Part shown: piece after piece, positions 37,301-49,709 of the stretch
Layout of the letters: each line of letters opens with the position of its first letter
Numbering within the stretch: position 1 is the stretch's first letter
Source: Alligator mississippiensis
Taxonomy: Eukaryota; Chordata; Crocodylia; Alligatoridae
Reading direction: 5' to 3'
Length of the DNA: 64,000 nucleotides
NCBI RefSeq assembly: GCF_030867095.1
Contig: NC_081833.1
Span: 75,769,395-75,833,394 of the forward strand
Translations under genes and position numbers: made by a program
Notes under the pieces: model-generated
The model's database searches: none
What the model saw: the letters and a program-made list of their open reading frames with translations, nothing else
What the model was told of the DNA's origin: nothing

Positions 37301-40300
37301 GCAATACGATATCAAAATGGTAGAATTTTAAATTTACTTTGCAATGAAACTGTGGCATAAAAATAAAAGAAAATAAAGTGTTCAAGGACATCAGGTTTTG
37401 GTTTAAGAGGGCTGAGAAACTGCTGTGGTTCTTCATAATGTTAACATAGTAAGAGAGAAACTCTAGGTAAGTGGACTCAGTTCTACTCCAGCCGTTTGAA
37501 GTCTTCCTACCAGCCTCTCTTCTCCAGCAGATGCAAGCTAATGCAAAATGCATCGTCACCAGCCCTTGCCCAATGATGAGTTATTGATTCTTTTTGCTGC
37601 ATCTGCTGACAAAAATCTGTAGGCTTCCCAGATTTATAGTGCATGGCATGCCTTTTGCTTACATCTGCTCTGAAAAAGTCTGGGATTAGGCAATTACTTG
37701 GCATACTTGCAGTTCCTTCATAAAAGCATCCCTTACACCTTTATCGAAAAGAAGCTGGATATCTAGTGCTCTGAAAATGAAAACACTTTACAACCACACA
37801 AAGTGAATTTGGAAAAAAAATTTCAAATTATTAATACTTGCCCATGTTAAGGTTAAATATGGATATTTATAGCACTTTAAAAAAAAATCAGGAAGTTCCG
37901 ATCCAAAACAACTGACTCGGTCCAAAAGCAAGTCAGAAGATGACATAACAGACTGATGGCATTGAGTAAAAAGTATAAAACTAGATATGGTTTTAATAAC
38001 TACGTCAGATGCAGAACTTTCATTGTGACACAAGGTGTATGATAAACAGGGATCCTAGTTTTCCATGGAGGGGGAAAAAAATCCCCAAAAAAATCTCCGT
38101 TTAAAAAAATATATATATGGAAAAATCTGTCTATTTCCACAACCTATTTAAAGTGCAGTGGCATGTGCATGTATAGGTATAGCTATAGGTATCCATGTAG
38201 CGCATGGTATGATGATGATGATAAGCACACACAGGAGCTTTTATCATTATGCTAAGAACATGTAATGAATGCATTTGAAAAGTAAATACAAAGAGAGCAG
38301 GCCTTTAAGCTGCAAAGCAATACAAGTATATTTTGATTTAGCAGACACTAACTTGCATTAATTCAGATTTGATGGTGATCCAAAATGAAGCAGGACACCT
38401 ATGGAACCAACACTGACTTTAGCTGCTGGTTTAGTCACAGGCTCATTTGAAAGTCTCTTCAGGGAGAAGCACGTGCTTCCCCCCCACCAAATACATGCAG
38501 ACGCACCGTGCTCATCTGTTTCACTACAACACAGAATTTAAGGGAAAGAATGGATTTCAATGAGGGGTCTTCAAGAGTACTATATAAAGGATGCACACTC
38601 AGGAATGCACAAGGGATTGATAAACTTACACTTCCAGATAAGCACCATTATCTCAAATGAGCAACTCAAAGATGCATGGTTAGTGAATTTGAACACATCT
38701 GAAAATATTTTTTGCAGTGCCTCAAACATGTTGGGGTTAGTCTAATGAAATTACTCATGCAGCTTCATGCAACATGCCAGAACCTGAATACCACCATTGT
38801 TTCACGCTCCTTGGTGTTGAAAAAGGAAATCCATGTTCATATATTGTGACAGCAGGTTAAGTTTCAAGAAAATAAAAGAAAGGGTAACGGGAGTGCAATG
38901 CCATGAGACAATGGCATTACATATCCCTTTGACCTATGAGTTACCAACCTCCTGGCAATATTTGTAGACATTCACCTCTGCAAAAGGAGACATTACCCTC
39001 CCCTCTGCTTTGCAAGCAAAATTAGTTTTCACAAATGGGCCAAAGAGCACCCCCAAGTTTTTGTTTTGTTTTTTTCAGTATAAAAGAGTCAAGGCTGGTA
39101 CCTGTAACAGAAAAATCCAGCCAGTGGTTTCCATCTGCAATAGCAAACAAAGTCTTAATCACAATTTCTCCAGCAGAGCTGAAGGCAGGCTTGTCCCATC
39201 TACGCTGGCTGGAAAAGCCTCTGTGCAGTGGGATTTACTGCTGACCGTTGTCAGGCTTATGCCAATAGGAAGAGCACACAGAGGACGCACTGCGATTTAT
39301 TTTAATACAACCAAGCACATGGAAATTAGACTCCAATAAAGCAAAACAAGAGTGATAATACTTGTACTCTAATTGTGTCACTGGCATCTTCACAGCTCAA
39401 CATGCTCACTTTTGTTAAGGGTCTGACGTGTATTTGTCAGTATTGTTTTTTAAAAAACCAGGAGTCAGCAATCTTAAACTACTAAGGAGGCATTATGGAG
39501 TCTATGGGAAAGATTTCAACAGCAGTCAGATTATCCTAACTATGAATGAGCTGGGGAGGTGGGGCAGGGGGAGAATCAAAATATGAAGAAGGAGTCCCAC
39601 CTTCTGACAAACACCCTGAGTTTGTAAGCTGCAAATGGACAGAGCTCTCAGATTGTCAAAAATATGGAAAATTTTGGTTAATAATTTTAAGGAGCTCTGT
39701 AAGTCATACCATGTAGACATCAGGGCAGATTTGCACCTTACAGACTAACCAAAGAAGATGTAGATACACATAATACACTTTGGCTAGTCTATATCTACTT
39801 GACCTCAAAGTCAAGCTGCTATATTTTAGCCTTTGGATGTAAAGAAAGATTAGAAAGGTATACATCCAAAGCTCCTGTTGTGTCTTTACCAAAAGCAGCA
39901 ACTAGCAGGCTGTCAAGAGGCAGAGAAAGAGAAAGCCCCCACTTTCCTTTTGTAAACCCCAAAAGCATAAAAACCACCATCTCTTTTTTCATATAAAGTA
40001 TTTACAGAGCTCCAGTGAAGACAGTGCGAACATCCAGGTTGTCATTTGTTTAAACAATATAGCTAGCGCCAATGTTCTGTTGCTTAAATGTTTTTGCTTA
40101 GACTCACAATTTCTTTTTTTTACCTTTGTTAAATTGCTTTTATCATACTATTTACACCATCTGACAAATCAGGAACTGCATTTCAGAACAAAGTGAATGT
40201 TGAAGGATCCTACAAGACTATAGATATCTATTGCTGTCCATGTCACAGATGTTTCAAAAATTCAAATTCTCTCACTGCGGATGTCTATGGTACCCTTCTG

Positions 40301-42059
40301 CCTCTATTTGCTGTAAGATTCTAGCAGTCCAAATAAAAGCATGATTATTCATTTCAATAGGTCGAGAAAAGTAAGTAAACTGCTCACACAGTTTGAATAC
40401 AAATCAAATCATTAATGTTGCCAGAAGAAAGCTACCCAAGCAATGCCTACCTTGCGTATTTGTGTATTCAAGAACCAGCTATTATTGTTGTATGGATTCT
40501 AAATACAGTCTTTTGTAAACCACTGCCACAGTGGAGACAGCTGAACACAATGAATTCTTCAAATATACTGAAGACCCACTACCTTCCCATTCTTACTGGT
40601 TAGCCGTTTTCTCTAGATCAAAAACTTCAGATCTTCTACGCCTATGAACACATCAGAATGACTAATACCTAAAGTTGTATAACAACTTGCTACTCTTCCC
40701 GAGAAAAAAAATCTGTTAAAGCTATTTGAAAAATACTTGGCAAGTAAAACAAAAATTGAGATCTCAAAATGGTCACAGCAGTTAGCAAAAGCAGAAGGCT
40801 TCAATTCACTTGTTTCAGCAGCTCGGTTTTTTCCTGATTATGGAAGGTGGCAGAAGAGATTAAAAGGAACCTGAAGAGTTTCTACTGTGCCTAGACGTCT
40901 CCTACGTTGTGTGTATTTCTATAAAATGTTAATTATTCACAAGTGTGTTCTCATCTCTTCCTTCACCCTAGGTCTCCTATTAGCTGGGCTGATTAGCAGA
41001 AAGTCAAACTAGTTTCTGCAGTTTCATTTAGCAACCTTCGATAATAGCTCGTGGATGAAGTTGGCCCTTCTGTGCCAACAGTGGAGACCAGACTTGTTCC
41101 GGCAGATCAGACATACATGCAGTTTTCAGGTTGATCTATTGTGCATAAGAGGCCTCCACTAGTTCTAAGCAAGCCCCTTAACCATTCTAAGTGTCTATTG
41201 ACAGGTTGCTCAAAGGGGAACACAGAAATCTGTACGAACTATAGTAAGAGTGTTTTTCCTTTTCAGTGACATGACTAACACCAACAGACCTTTGGTTTCC
41301 TCGATAGGAAACAAGGCAGGGCCTAAAGTGCAATGCACAAAAGCTTGAGCGAAAATCTAGAAAGCCACAGACCTATTAACTCTTGCCCCTGGAACCTCAA
41401 AGGCTCCCCTAGATCTTTCTTGTGAACTTTCCGTTAAAGGCTTCAGCAGTAGCTATCAGTACAACTAATGTTTCTGACCTTTAGAGCCTTGACAAATCTC
41501 TTCCAAAGAGCAGCTGTAATCACACATGTACAAAGCATTAAAAGAAACCAGCCTAAGCACAATATTATGTGCAAGCAGCAGTGAATTCTCCTGCTTTAGA
41601 AGAGCACTTTATGAGTAGGTATTAGTAGTTACCCAACAACAGGCATGCAGCTAAAGCACCAAAAGAAGGGCTTCCGATACAGCGTACCGCCACAGACAGC
41701 AACATCACCTCTGTCTGAGTTCGCATCTGCTGCCACCCCAGCTCTACATCTTAACATTAAAACTTCTGGAGCCCCCAAGCTTATTCTAGTGTGCAACACC
41801 TCCAGACCATTCCTCTTCGAGATGAAGCAAACTGGCGCAAGCCCCTTTGGTGCAAACAGGGAATCCTACAATGAGACTTGGTATTATTCTGCAAAGTCAA
41901 ACTGTTCAGTAAGGGAACTCTGGAGCCTGACACCAAGAGGGGAGTGAGAAGAGGAAGGGAGGTGGAAATTCTCCACTTCAAACATCTGCCTGAGCCCCAT
42001 CTCAATTGGCAGGCATCTCTCCCCACACCAGCATGCAGTGAACAGGGTAACAGTCTAGA
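34310..42059. other. Non-coding sequence with minor simple repeats
   Basis: No gene or full repeat is recognised over this stretch. Open frames of up to about 119 residues (34851-35210 minus) have no domain and no paired splice sites. Small simple repeats include an ATATATAT run near 38109 and a GAT run near 38212. At 39455 a short AGGAGTCAGCAATC could be one end of an old hAT copy. Confidence 0.35.
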
Positions 42060-42805
42060 GTAAGACAGCTAAATACAAGGAAATACATCTAGGAACAGAC
42101 AGCATAGGCCACACCAATAGGAGGGGACGCTATACTGTAAAATAATTGCTCAGAATGGGACGGGGGGGTGTCAGCTGAACAGGACTGACAAGCACAATGT
42201 GGTGGCAGAGGTGACAAATGCAGAGAAATATCAAGTAGAAGTTGATGGGCCTTATAAAAAGCCCTGCAGCAATTACTGAACCCATTACTGAAACACTGTG
42301 TCCAGTTTTGGTATCCTCTCTTTAAAATAAACCTTGACACATTGAAATGGTTTAGAGAAAGAGATAAAAATCTCTGAGGTCTGGACAACCTAACCTCCAG
42401 TGAAAAGGCAAGAGAAACAACCTATTTAAGTTTAACAAAGAACAAATTTAATAGGTGGCTTGATCATGGGCTACAAGTACGCACTCTGAGGACAAGGCTT
42501 TTGAGAGAAGAGGACTCGAATATAGGCAGACAAAGGCCTAACAGGATCCGGCTGCAAGCTGACATCAAAGAAATGCCTTCTGGAAGTAAGGTACAGATCC
42601 TGGAGCGTGATCCAGGAATGACAGGCAGTGCCCCCCCTACCATTTGAAGTGTCTAAAGCAAGACCGAGCACCTTCCTGAGAAAACGATTTGGTGTACCTC
42701 AACTAGAAACCATGGGCGCTGCAGGAAACACTAGGTGAAATTCTCTGCCCTGTGGGATGTAGCTGGTCAGATTAGTCCCTTCTGCCTTTAGTATGTCTCA
42801 ACTTG
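42060..42805 (+). mobile_element. Old CR1 LINE fragment
   Basis: CR1-type landmarks occur in order: AAGGAAATACATCTAGG near 42078, CACTGTGTCCAGTTTTGG near 42294, the GAAATGCCTTCTGG region near 42570, and TCAGATTAGTCCCTTCTGCC near 42769 towards the 3' end. It is well diverged and interrupted by stops, so it should be inactive. Confidence 0.65.
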
Positions 42806-43376
42806 CAAGAGTCAAGAGTCGTTAGCAGTTTTATCCACATGGCTGGCTACTTTGCAGATGTCCCCTGCTGATGCCCCAAACTAAAGTGACCATGCAACGC
42901 CCTCCTTAACTGAACCAAAGCATGGGTCGATCTCTTCTCCAAACAAAATGAAACAGCAGACATGAAGTAGGAGAACAAAAACTGAACAAGAATCCAGAAC
43001 CGAGACACTGAACTGTCCCAGCCTAGGTCAACTCATTCGTGGCACTTGGGCAGCTTAGTAACAACACTGCAGATTCTTCCTAGAAAGAGTGATCCTCATG
43101 GCTTTTAGGTTGTCAGTAATAATCCTGATGCAACTTGAAAGTGCATTCTCCCTGCTTTCCTCTCTAGCGAGACCTTCTAAAAATAAGCCTGAAACAGGTC
43201 AGGGGGCGTAAAGATCCCATCCAGTGATTGCAGCTAGCTTTCCGATACCTTTTGGTTTTTGCCCAGCCACTCCAATCAAGTTCCCTTCTCCTGTAATCTC
43301 CTTCTAGAGGATGCGTGAGTGTTTTCTTCATTTAACCACCACTACAAGCTAAATGGCAAGAGCAGCAAAGTGACAA

Positions 43377-43645
43377 GATTCATAGATTCATAGATGCTAG
43401 GGTCAGAAGGGACCTCAATAGATCATCGAGTCCGACCCCCTGCATAAGCAGGAAAGAGTGCTGGGTCTAGATGACCCCAGCTAGATACTCGTCTAACCTC
43501 CTCTTGAAGACCCCCAGGGTAGGGGAGAGCACCACCTCCCTTGGGAGCCCGTTCCAGACCTTGGCCACTCGAACTGTGAAGAAGTTCTTCCTAATGTCCA
43601 ATCTAAATCTGCTCTCTGCTAGCTTGTGGCGGCTAGGGTAGGAAT
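43377..43645 (-). mobile_element. CR1 LINE, 3' end, crocodilian/turtle type
   Basis: In plus orientation it begins with the reverse-complemented CR1 tail GATTCATAGATTCATAGATG. It continues through AGGGACCTCAATAGATCATC and CCCCTGCATAAGCAGG to GTGAAGAAGTTCTTCC. The copy is only mildly diverged and is 5'-truncated at about 43645. It is the clearest single clue to the host lineage. Confidence 0.9.
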
Positions 43646-44107
43646 GGAAAGTGCAAATTCATGTCAAATTATGATGCTCACTTTTTTATATCAGCTCTCC
43701 TTTCACTCAGTGTGATGGTACAAAGGCCATTGGAAAATACTGAGCAACAGTTCTTCAAACAAGCAGCTTCCTGCCCATTTCAGGGATCTTAAATGTTTGT
43801 ACCCATGTAATTGCATGGCAACTTATCCAGACTTCCTCCACACTGACAAAACATATCCCGTGATTTTCCTTTCTGGAAGTAGGTTTATGCTAAAGGACGC
43901 TGCACCTGCTTTGGAATACACAGCAGTGAACTAGGCAGCACGTGCTGCAGTGATCTCTGCAGCTGCACTTACTGGTCCAGGGCAGCCTCGGGAAACTTAA
44001 CACTTCTGTGTTCCTTGAGTAGAAAGGCATAAACAACCCACCCCAAAAAGTGAAGCGCGCCAATAACCTTATCTTCAAACTGGCATTCAAAATACCCAAC
44101 CAAGTAA

Positions 44108-44139
44108 CAAAAAATAAAATAAAATAAAATAAAATAAAA
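44108..44139. repeat. (AAAAT)n microsatellite
   Basis: Repeated AAAAT units follow an oligo-A stretch and are followed by a short GGGGGTGTGTGTG run. Confidence 0.85.
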
Positions 44140-44379
44140 GGGGGTGTGTGTGTTGGTTGGGTAAGCACATGAATAGGATTCACAACACAAGGTATAGACT
44201 GAGGCTGGTCAAATTCAGGGTCTGAACTAGTTTATGAAGCTAAATACCCTAGTGATTTGAAGAATTTAGAATTAACCAAATGCATCATCATCTACTCATC
44301 AAGGATACTAATGCTGCCTCTCGTGGCAAACGGAAGCCCAGTAGCTGTAGGGTTTTTGTGTTAGACCAGACAGATTTGA

Positions 44380-44502
44380 CTCACAAAAGGGCCATTACAC
44401 ACTGGGTAGTTTATGAAAGATTATGTGACATGGTGGCTGCAATAGCAACAAGCTGGGCTTGATGGCCCAGGGGATCCCTTCCCGTTCTCTGTTCCCAAAA
44501 GC
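44380..44502 (+). mobile_element. Possible CR1 tail remnant
   Basis: The segment GGCTTGATGGCCCAGGGGAT followed by CCCTTCCCGTTCTCTGTTCC resembles the CR1 3' region (GGGCTTGATG...GGTCCCTTCC). The family tail is not preserved and the upstream part is not recognisable. Confidence 0.35.
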
Positions 44503-45730
44503 TAAAGCAGGATTTTACAACAGCACCCCTAGTTTAAGTTTCTGCTTTTATAACAACTGCCACGCAATCACCTCCAACTACCGAGAGGAAGAGAGCTTCA
44601 ATGAGGCACCTCAATAGACTTGTACACAGAATCTTTTTCCCCCCCACTGTCTAGACACAAGGTGGTAGAAGTCAAGATAAAAAGATATTGTTGAGAATGT
44701 CACAAATTAAAAGCCCCGACCGCTTACACAGAAGTCATCCCTTCCTTCGCAAGCATCAGGCAGGTTTAAACAGCCACTGCAATTATTAGAGAAGCAGCTC
44801 CCCTCCGGTTTTCCATTCCTCCTCCTGAGCTCTATAAAACAGCTTAATACTAGCAAGGACAAGGATCTCACAGCTGCAGAATCACACTAAAACAAGGAAA
44901 CCTAGACAGACCAGAAAGAATCCCCACCTAGTTTTACTGACAAAAACATTATTACAAAACCGACAGTGTCCTAGTCCCCCTGCTTTACTTGCAACAGGTT
45001 AGGGTGTTCTTGGTGTTTGGGGGCAATAGCCTTGTAGTTGTGCAACACGGTTGTTTGTCTAACCGATTCCTAAAACAACAAGACACTTGCATGGAGTGGT
45101 TTGGGTAAGGATAATCCTGTCTTTTTTTTTTAAATCAGTTTTGTCCTGAAAAAGCAGAAGGAATCCAGATAGTTTATGCAGCTGGTTACAATGGGTACTC
45201 TTATGCACTTGCAAACTAAATACAAAACCTATTGACCTGGAGTTCATGCAAGTTAAAATAGAACAGCTTCTAAAAAAATTCACAGCATTACTAACAGTCT
45301 TGAACTGACCTCCACACAAGATGTTAGAATTTCCTTTCTGGCAAGAATGACAAGAACCACACTCCTCCCACCCTCCCATTTCCCTCTTCTGGGGAAGGAA
45401 GCAGGACAACTGCATAGAAAAAAAATACACCAAGGTGATCTTTTCATCGAGTATCCTGCCTTACAGTATAATTCTCTCTTCTGGACGGAAAGGAAAGAAA
45501 CAACTGAAAAAGAGACGACTACTAAGCCTAACATCAATGTGGACAATCTCTTAGCTCAAAAGAGAAGATAGTACACATTTTCTTCCTGACTCATGCCTCA
45601 GAACCATCCGTATCAAAAGCAGTAATGTTTCTAAGATAGTTTAGAGTGGAAGGGTATAGTCTATATACTACAATACAGGGCTAAGCATCATCTGCAAGTA
45701 AATGCTGAGACAAAGGATTTTTTTTCCCCT

Positions 45731-45800
45731 AGACCTGAGGAAGGGCCTTTTGTGCTTGAAAACTTGGCTATAATCTTTCCCAACCATCCTGTTGGTCCCA
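45731..45800 (+). mobile_element. Penelope-like short element, diverged fragment
   Basis: CCTGAGGAAGGGCCTTTTGTGC is followed by TTGAAAACTTGGCTATAATC and CCTGTTGGTCCC, matching the family order in plus orientation. The hammerhead boxes are mutated (CTGAGGA and TGAAAA). Confidence 0.45.
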
Positions 45801-46145
45801 TATATATATTGGACCCTTAAATAAATACCACTCTCTCACTCCCCTTAAATATCCTTGCCCCTCACACATTTCCTGGACCATCACAGCCACATCAGTGCAA
45901 CACTGCCAGAAGGATTTAAAACCATTCCTCTCTTTTGGTAATGGTAGAGTTTTCAGTGAACATGGACTTTGAGCCCTGACAAACCGTTTCATTATTCCAC
46001 CAGTTACTGAATAAATTCCTGCAAGATGCTCTGTTAAATGGGCCTACTCGGAGAGGCTTGCAGAAATTAAGCTTGCTCATTGCATCACTGGGTTACATAA
46101 GCAACTGCAATTTCAGCATCATTCTGTGATGCCACCCTTCTCGGG

Positions 46146-46190
46146 GGTTGTTGGCTGTAGCTGTGTTGGTCTAAGGACATAGGCACCCTT
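46146..46190 (-). mobile_element. Penelope-like short element, terminal fragment
   Basis: GTTGGCTGTAGCTGTGTTGG and TCTAAGGACATAGGCACCCT match the end of the family as in 4085-4165. Only the terminal 40 or so bases are kept. Confidence 0.45.
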
Positions 46191-46402
46191 CTCAAGTGCA
46201 CGCACGAAAAAGAAAAAAGAAAAACTGGCTGAAGGACTGTCTAGTTAAGTTGCATTTGTATGCCACTTTCCCAAATCTGAGTTACCTGCCTCCCCAAACT
46301 AACTGCCATTTGCAGTTATTCCTATCCAAGACATAGGGATGCCACTTAAAACAGCTCAATTAAGTGGCACCTCTTAGCTTGGAACATCATCACCACTGAG
46401 CA

Positions 46403-46422
46403 ATCATCATCATCATCATCAT
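46403..46422. repeat. (ATC)n microsatellite
   Basis: Six to seven tandem ATC units on the plus strand. Confidence 0.8.
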
Positions 46423-46789
46423 TTACATTTGCACAGAGCTGAATACAATCTTCACGTTCTTTACTTGTACTGTGCTGGAGCTTGTGAAAGCCTTCATCCT
46501 TCTAGCAGGCTGTTATTAATACCAGGAAGAGACAGCTCATCTCATTCCCAAGTGAAAAATAAGACCTTAATATTTTCCTGTCTAGAAGTTGCTACACACT
46601 TTAAGAAGAAAACGTTGTATACAATCACTTCTCTATACAGGAGGCCTCAAAATCACACAGCTTCCTATTTAGAACATGTCACATTTCTCCCAGCTCCGAT
46701 TAATATACAGTGCACCAAACCTGGATAAACGTGGTACATTACAGGCCAGTAGAAATGACCCCTGATTTTGGGTAGTCCACCTCATGGGC

Positions 46790-46945
46790 CTTAAGGAAGC
46801 ATGATTTTCAGAAAGCATTAAGGACCCAACCTGCCCTTTAAAAATTAAAAAGTCGCCTTAGAGTGTCTAAAACGTGACACTCAAAGCAGTGAGGCACCCA
46901 AACTTGCAGTGACTTTCGGAAATGTAGGCCACCACAGGTGAGAAA
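46790..46945. mobile_element. Palindromic DNA-transposon remnant
   Basis: GGGCCTTAAG...TGATTTTCAGAAAGCATTAAGG on the left and GAGGCACCCAAACTTGCAG...TTTCGGAAATGTAGGCC on the right resemble the two halves of the ancient ATTTTCAGAGG-type palindromic element. It is strongly diverged and non-coding. Confidence 0.35.
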
Positions 46946-49612
46946 GGAACGTGCATGGAAGATCTACCACAAGAACCATTAATAACACTGGCAATAGCAC
47001 GGGCTTATGTTTAAACATTTAACAGAGTCAGAGGCTCCAGGTCTGGGTCAGAGATTGTAAAAGTCCCATTTTGTCTTGTGCACTAACTACTCAAAGAGTC
47101 ACATCAATATCATGCATCAAAACGGACGTAAGTAAGCAATGGTGCACCGAGGTGGATCGCATCTATTAAAACAGCACAGAGTTCAAGTAGGTTAGAGCAT
47201 CTAATCTAGCCAGTCTGTCTCCAACTGTCAGCAACTCCCCCTTCCATTATCTGCAAGTACAGCAGGGAATTTCCATGTCTCAACTGTGCTGCTGCCATTT
47301 GGTCCAAAGAGGCGCAAGGGGTAGATCTAGTCTATGCAGACAGATTATCTGTAAGTGCAGTGCACTGTGTATTGCAAGCAGCCCATCAAACCATCTTCCC
47401 CATTATAAACACACAACTTCAGCTACTGAAACAAGATGCTAAGGAAATAACGACAGAGCCATAAGTATAAAACAAGCAGCAACCCCACTCCCAAAGCTCC
47501 TTACAGATCATATGTTTGCACTTGGCTTCTATGCTATAAACAAGTGACAGAAAGTGGTTTTAATCTCTCCAAACTTCAGAGCAGAAACCAATCTTACCCA
47601 ACTAAGTTTCATAAACTACTCTGGAACAATTGTGAAACATTTTGAATTAAGGTTATAATCAAGATCTACTTTTTCTGCCAATGCTTTGATATCCAATTGG
47701 CCCCCCCACCCCAAAAAAAAAAAATCATGGAAGGAGATTCAATCCTTTTAGTTTCACCTACAACTTCTTTTTTAAGGTTTCAACACAGATACAAAATTGG
47801 CCTACAAAGTACATGACTTTAGAGGATAAGAAATTCATGCTAGGAATAAAGGTTTAAAAGGGCCTTGTAAAAGGGAATGCAGGTTAAGTCAGACACAGGG
47901 TCCAAATTCACTAATGCTGCTCGTTCAGCTCAGCCTGCTGAGAACACCGACTTCTAGGAGCCAAGAGGAAGTCTCCACTTGGACTGACGGCATGGCATAC
48001 ATCTGTTTCAATACAGCATGCATAGGTATCTTCCACGCTCATGGACAATTTACAAAAGCATACAAGAGCAATCCTGAACTGCTATCTGAATCACATCAAA
48101 GGAGAAACTACCCACTTCTGCAAAGTCCAAAGATTAAGCATCCCCCACGCTACCGGCCCTCCCCAGGAGAGTCTCCAAGAAACCCCCTCGTGCAATGCAC
48201 TGGGACGGACACACTCCTCACCTGCCTTACCAGCTCGTTTGCACGAGTGAAGGCAACACCTGTAAGAGACCCCAGCCTGTTTTTTGCCTCTGGGTTGGCC
48301 CCCTCTCCTGAGAAGACAAGCTGTAAAAATCAACTGGCCACTGTGGACATGCATAATCCCCACATTTGCACTTTCTATGCCAGCAGCTTCATCTCTGGAC
48401 GTAAATCAGGTGGAGAGAGAAGATCTCAGGACAATTTAGGCAGCTGTGGCAAAATAAGGACCAGGGCAGGAGTGTCAGCAACATAAAAAGTAAAACCACC
48501 ACCCAAATCCTGCTAAGAAAGCTAGAAAGCATAACTAAAACTGGCCCTCCAGCCCACTGTATTAGAGGAAGCAAGGTTTTACTTCAACTAACACAGGCAC
48601 GACTTTCTTCAGCATCATTTCATTAGACGTTTCAAAATGCACTAGGCTTGGGTGCAAGGGCTACTGAGGCAAGGAAGTTTGGGGTTTCTTAACCCAACAG
48701 CAGCAACATCCAAACAAAAACAAATGAACGCTGATTATGAAAAACCAAGTTACAGCTTTTAAGCTCTTGGCCAATGGATTGTAAATATTTTGTCTTACTG
48801 AATTGCAAAAGTTGAAAATCCTAAAGCGTGACCCTGCCGTAGAAAAGAACATGATTACTGCATCACATACAAGTAGCCTACGATGCTTCAAATCCTCAAG
48901 TAAAAGTAATGGCTCTGAAACCAAGCACTTGATGATAACCAGCCAATTCCTGTGACCTAGCTATAGCTACACAGAACGGATTCATATTTAGTTCTCTCAA
49001 AGGTGCTTAAGTACGACAGGCATCTTGCAGTTTTATAAATGAAATACCTCCTGCAAATAATCATGGTTCCCTCACTGAAAACTGCAGCGTGATTAACAGA
49101 GGTCCATTATAAAGGCAATGCATAACCTAGCTCTTGTTAGCAGTCAGTCCCACATTGGAGTGTTTCTATAGCAACCAGGGAGAAAATATAAAGCAAACTA
49201 CGGTTAAATGAAAATTATTCTCCATGACAGTACATGTAAATGCAGCAACATTTTCAAGGCACTTCTGGATAAAATGCTTAAAGTCATGCCTACATGTTGA
49301 CAAAAATGTAAAAGGCTACATATAACAATTTATGCACCACGTCTCAGCTAGTTAAAAAAAAATTCCTAACCACTTGAGAGAAACAACAATATTCAAGATA
49401 GAGTCTTAGACAATGCACACACCCTTTAAAAACAAGTTTTTCAGAAATTATCAAGATGTACTAATTGAGTGTTCGGTTCTTATCGTTTTCATGGCTGCAG
49501 TCGGGAGCGCACACCTGCATTTTCCATCCCAGAAGAAATCGTTTTGATTTGAGAGGTTGAGACACTGAGAATATTTATAGAGATTCGGCTGGAGCTGGAA
49601 TGACGACTTGTT
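46946..49612 (-). other. Presumed 3' UTR and downstream flank of the small membrane-protein gene
   Basis: Sequence after the stop codon at 49613-49615, read leftward on the minus strand. It is AT-rich and free of clear repeats down to about 48900. I find no canonical AATAAA on the minus strand near the stop; CATAAA (about 49330) and TATAAA (about 49025) variants are present, so the cleavage site is undetermined. A 190-residue plus-strand open frame at 47914-48486 has no domain and is not called. Confidence 0.4.
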
Positions 49613-49709
49613 TTAACTAGTTACAGTTCTTTCACGTTCCAGGTTACATTGGACATTTTGCACCGGGGCTTCATTCCTCCTGCGTTCGTTGGTGTCTCGG
49701 TTTAGACAG
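49613..49709 (-). CDS. Terminal coding exon of unrecognised small single-pass membrane protein
   Basis: On the minus strand the acceptor is excellent (TTGCTGTTTTCCAG before 49709). The exon supplies one base of a split codon, then 31 codons and TAA at 49615-49613. The peptide is very polar: it starts CLNRDTNERRRNE, continues through PVQNVQCNLERER and ends TVTS. CpG dinucleotides are kept here while the surroundings are CpG-poor, which favours real coding sequence. It needs an incoming phase of two bases, which the 35-nt exon at 56535-56569 supplies. It would form most of the presumed cytosolic tail. I do not recognise the family. An alternative is chance openness over 97 nt with one good acceptor. 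Confidence 0.5.

Noticed and set aside
47914..48486. 190-residue plus-strand open frame
   Set aside because: No recognisable domain, no CpG retention, overlapping antiparallel open frames; compatible with chance in 64 kb, and it lies antisense to the presumed 3' flank of the modelled gene.
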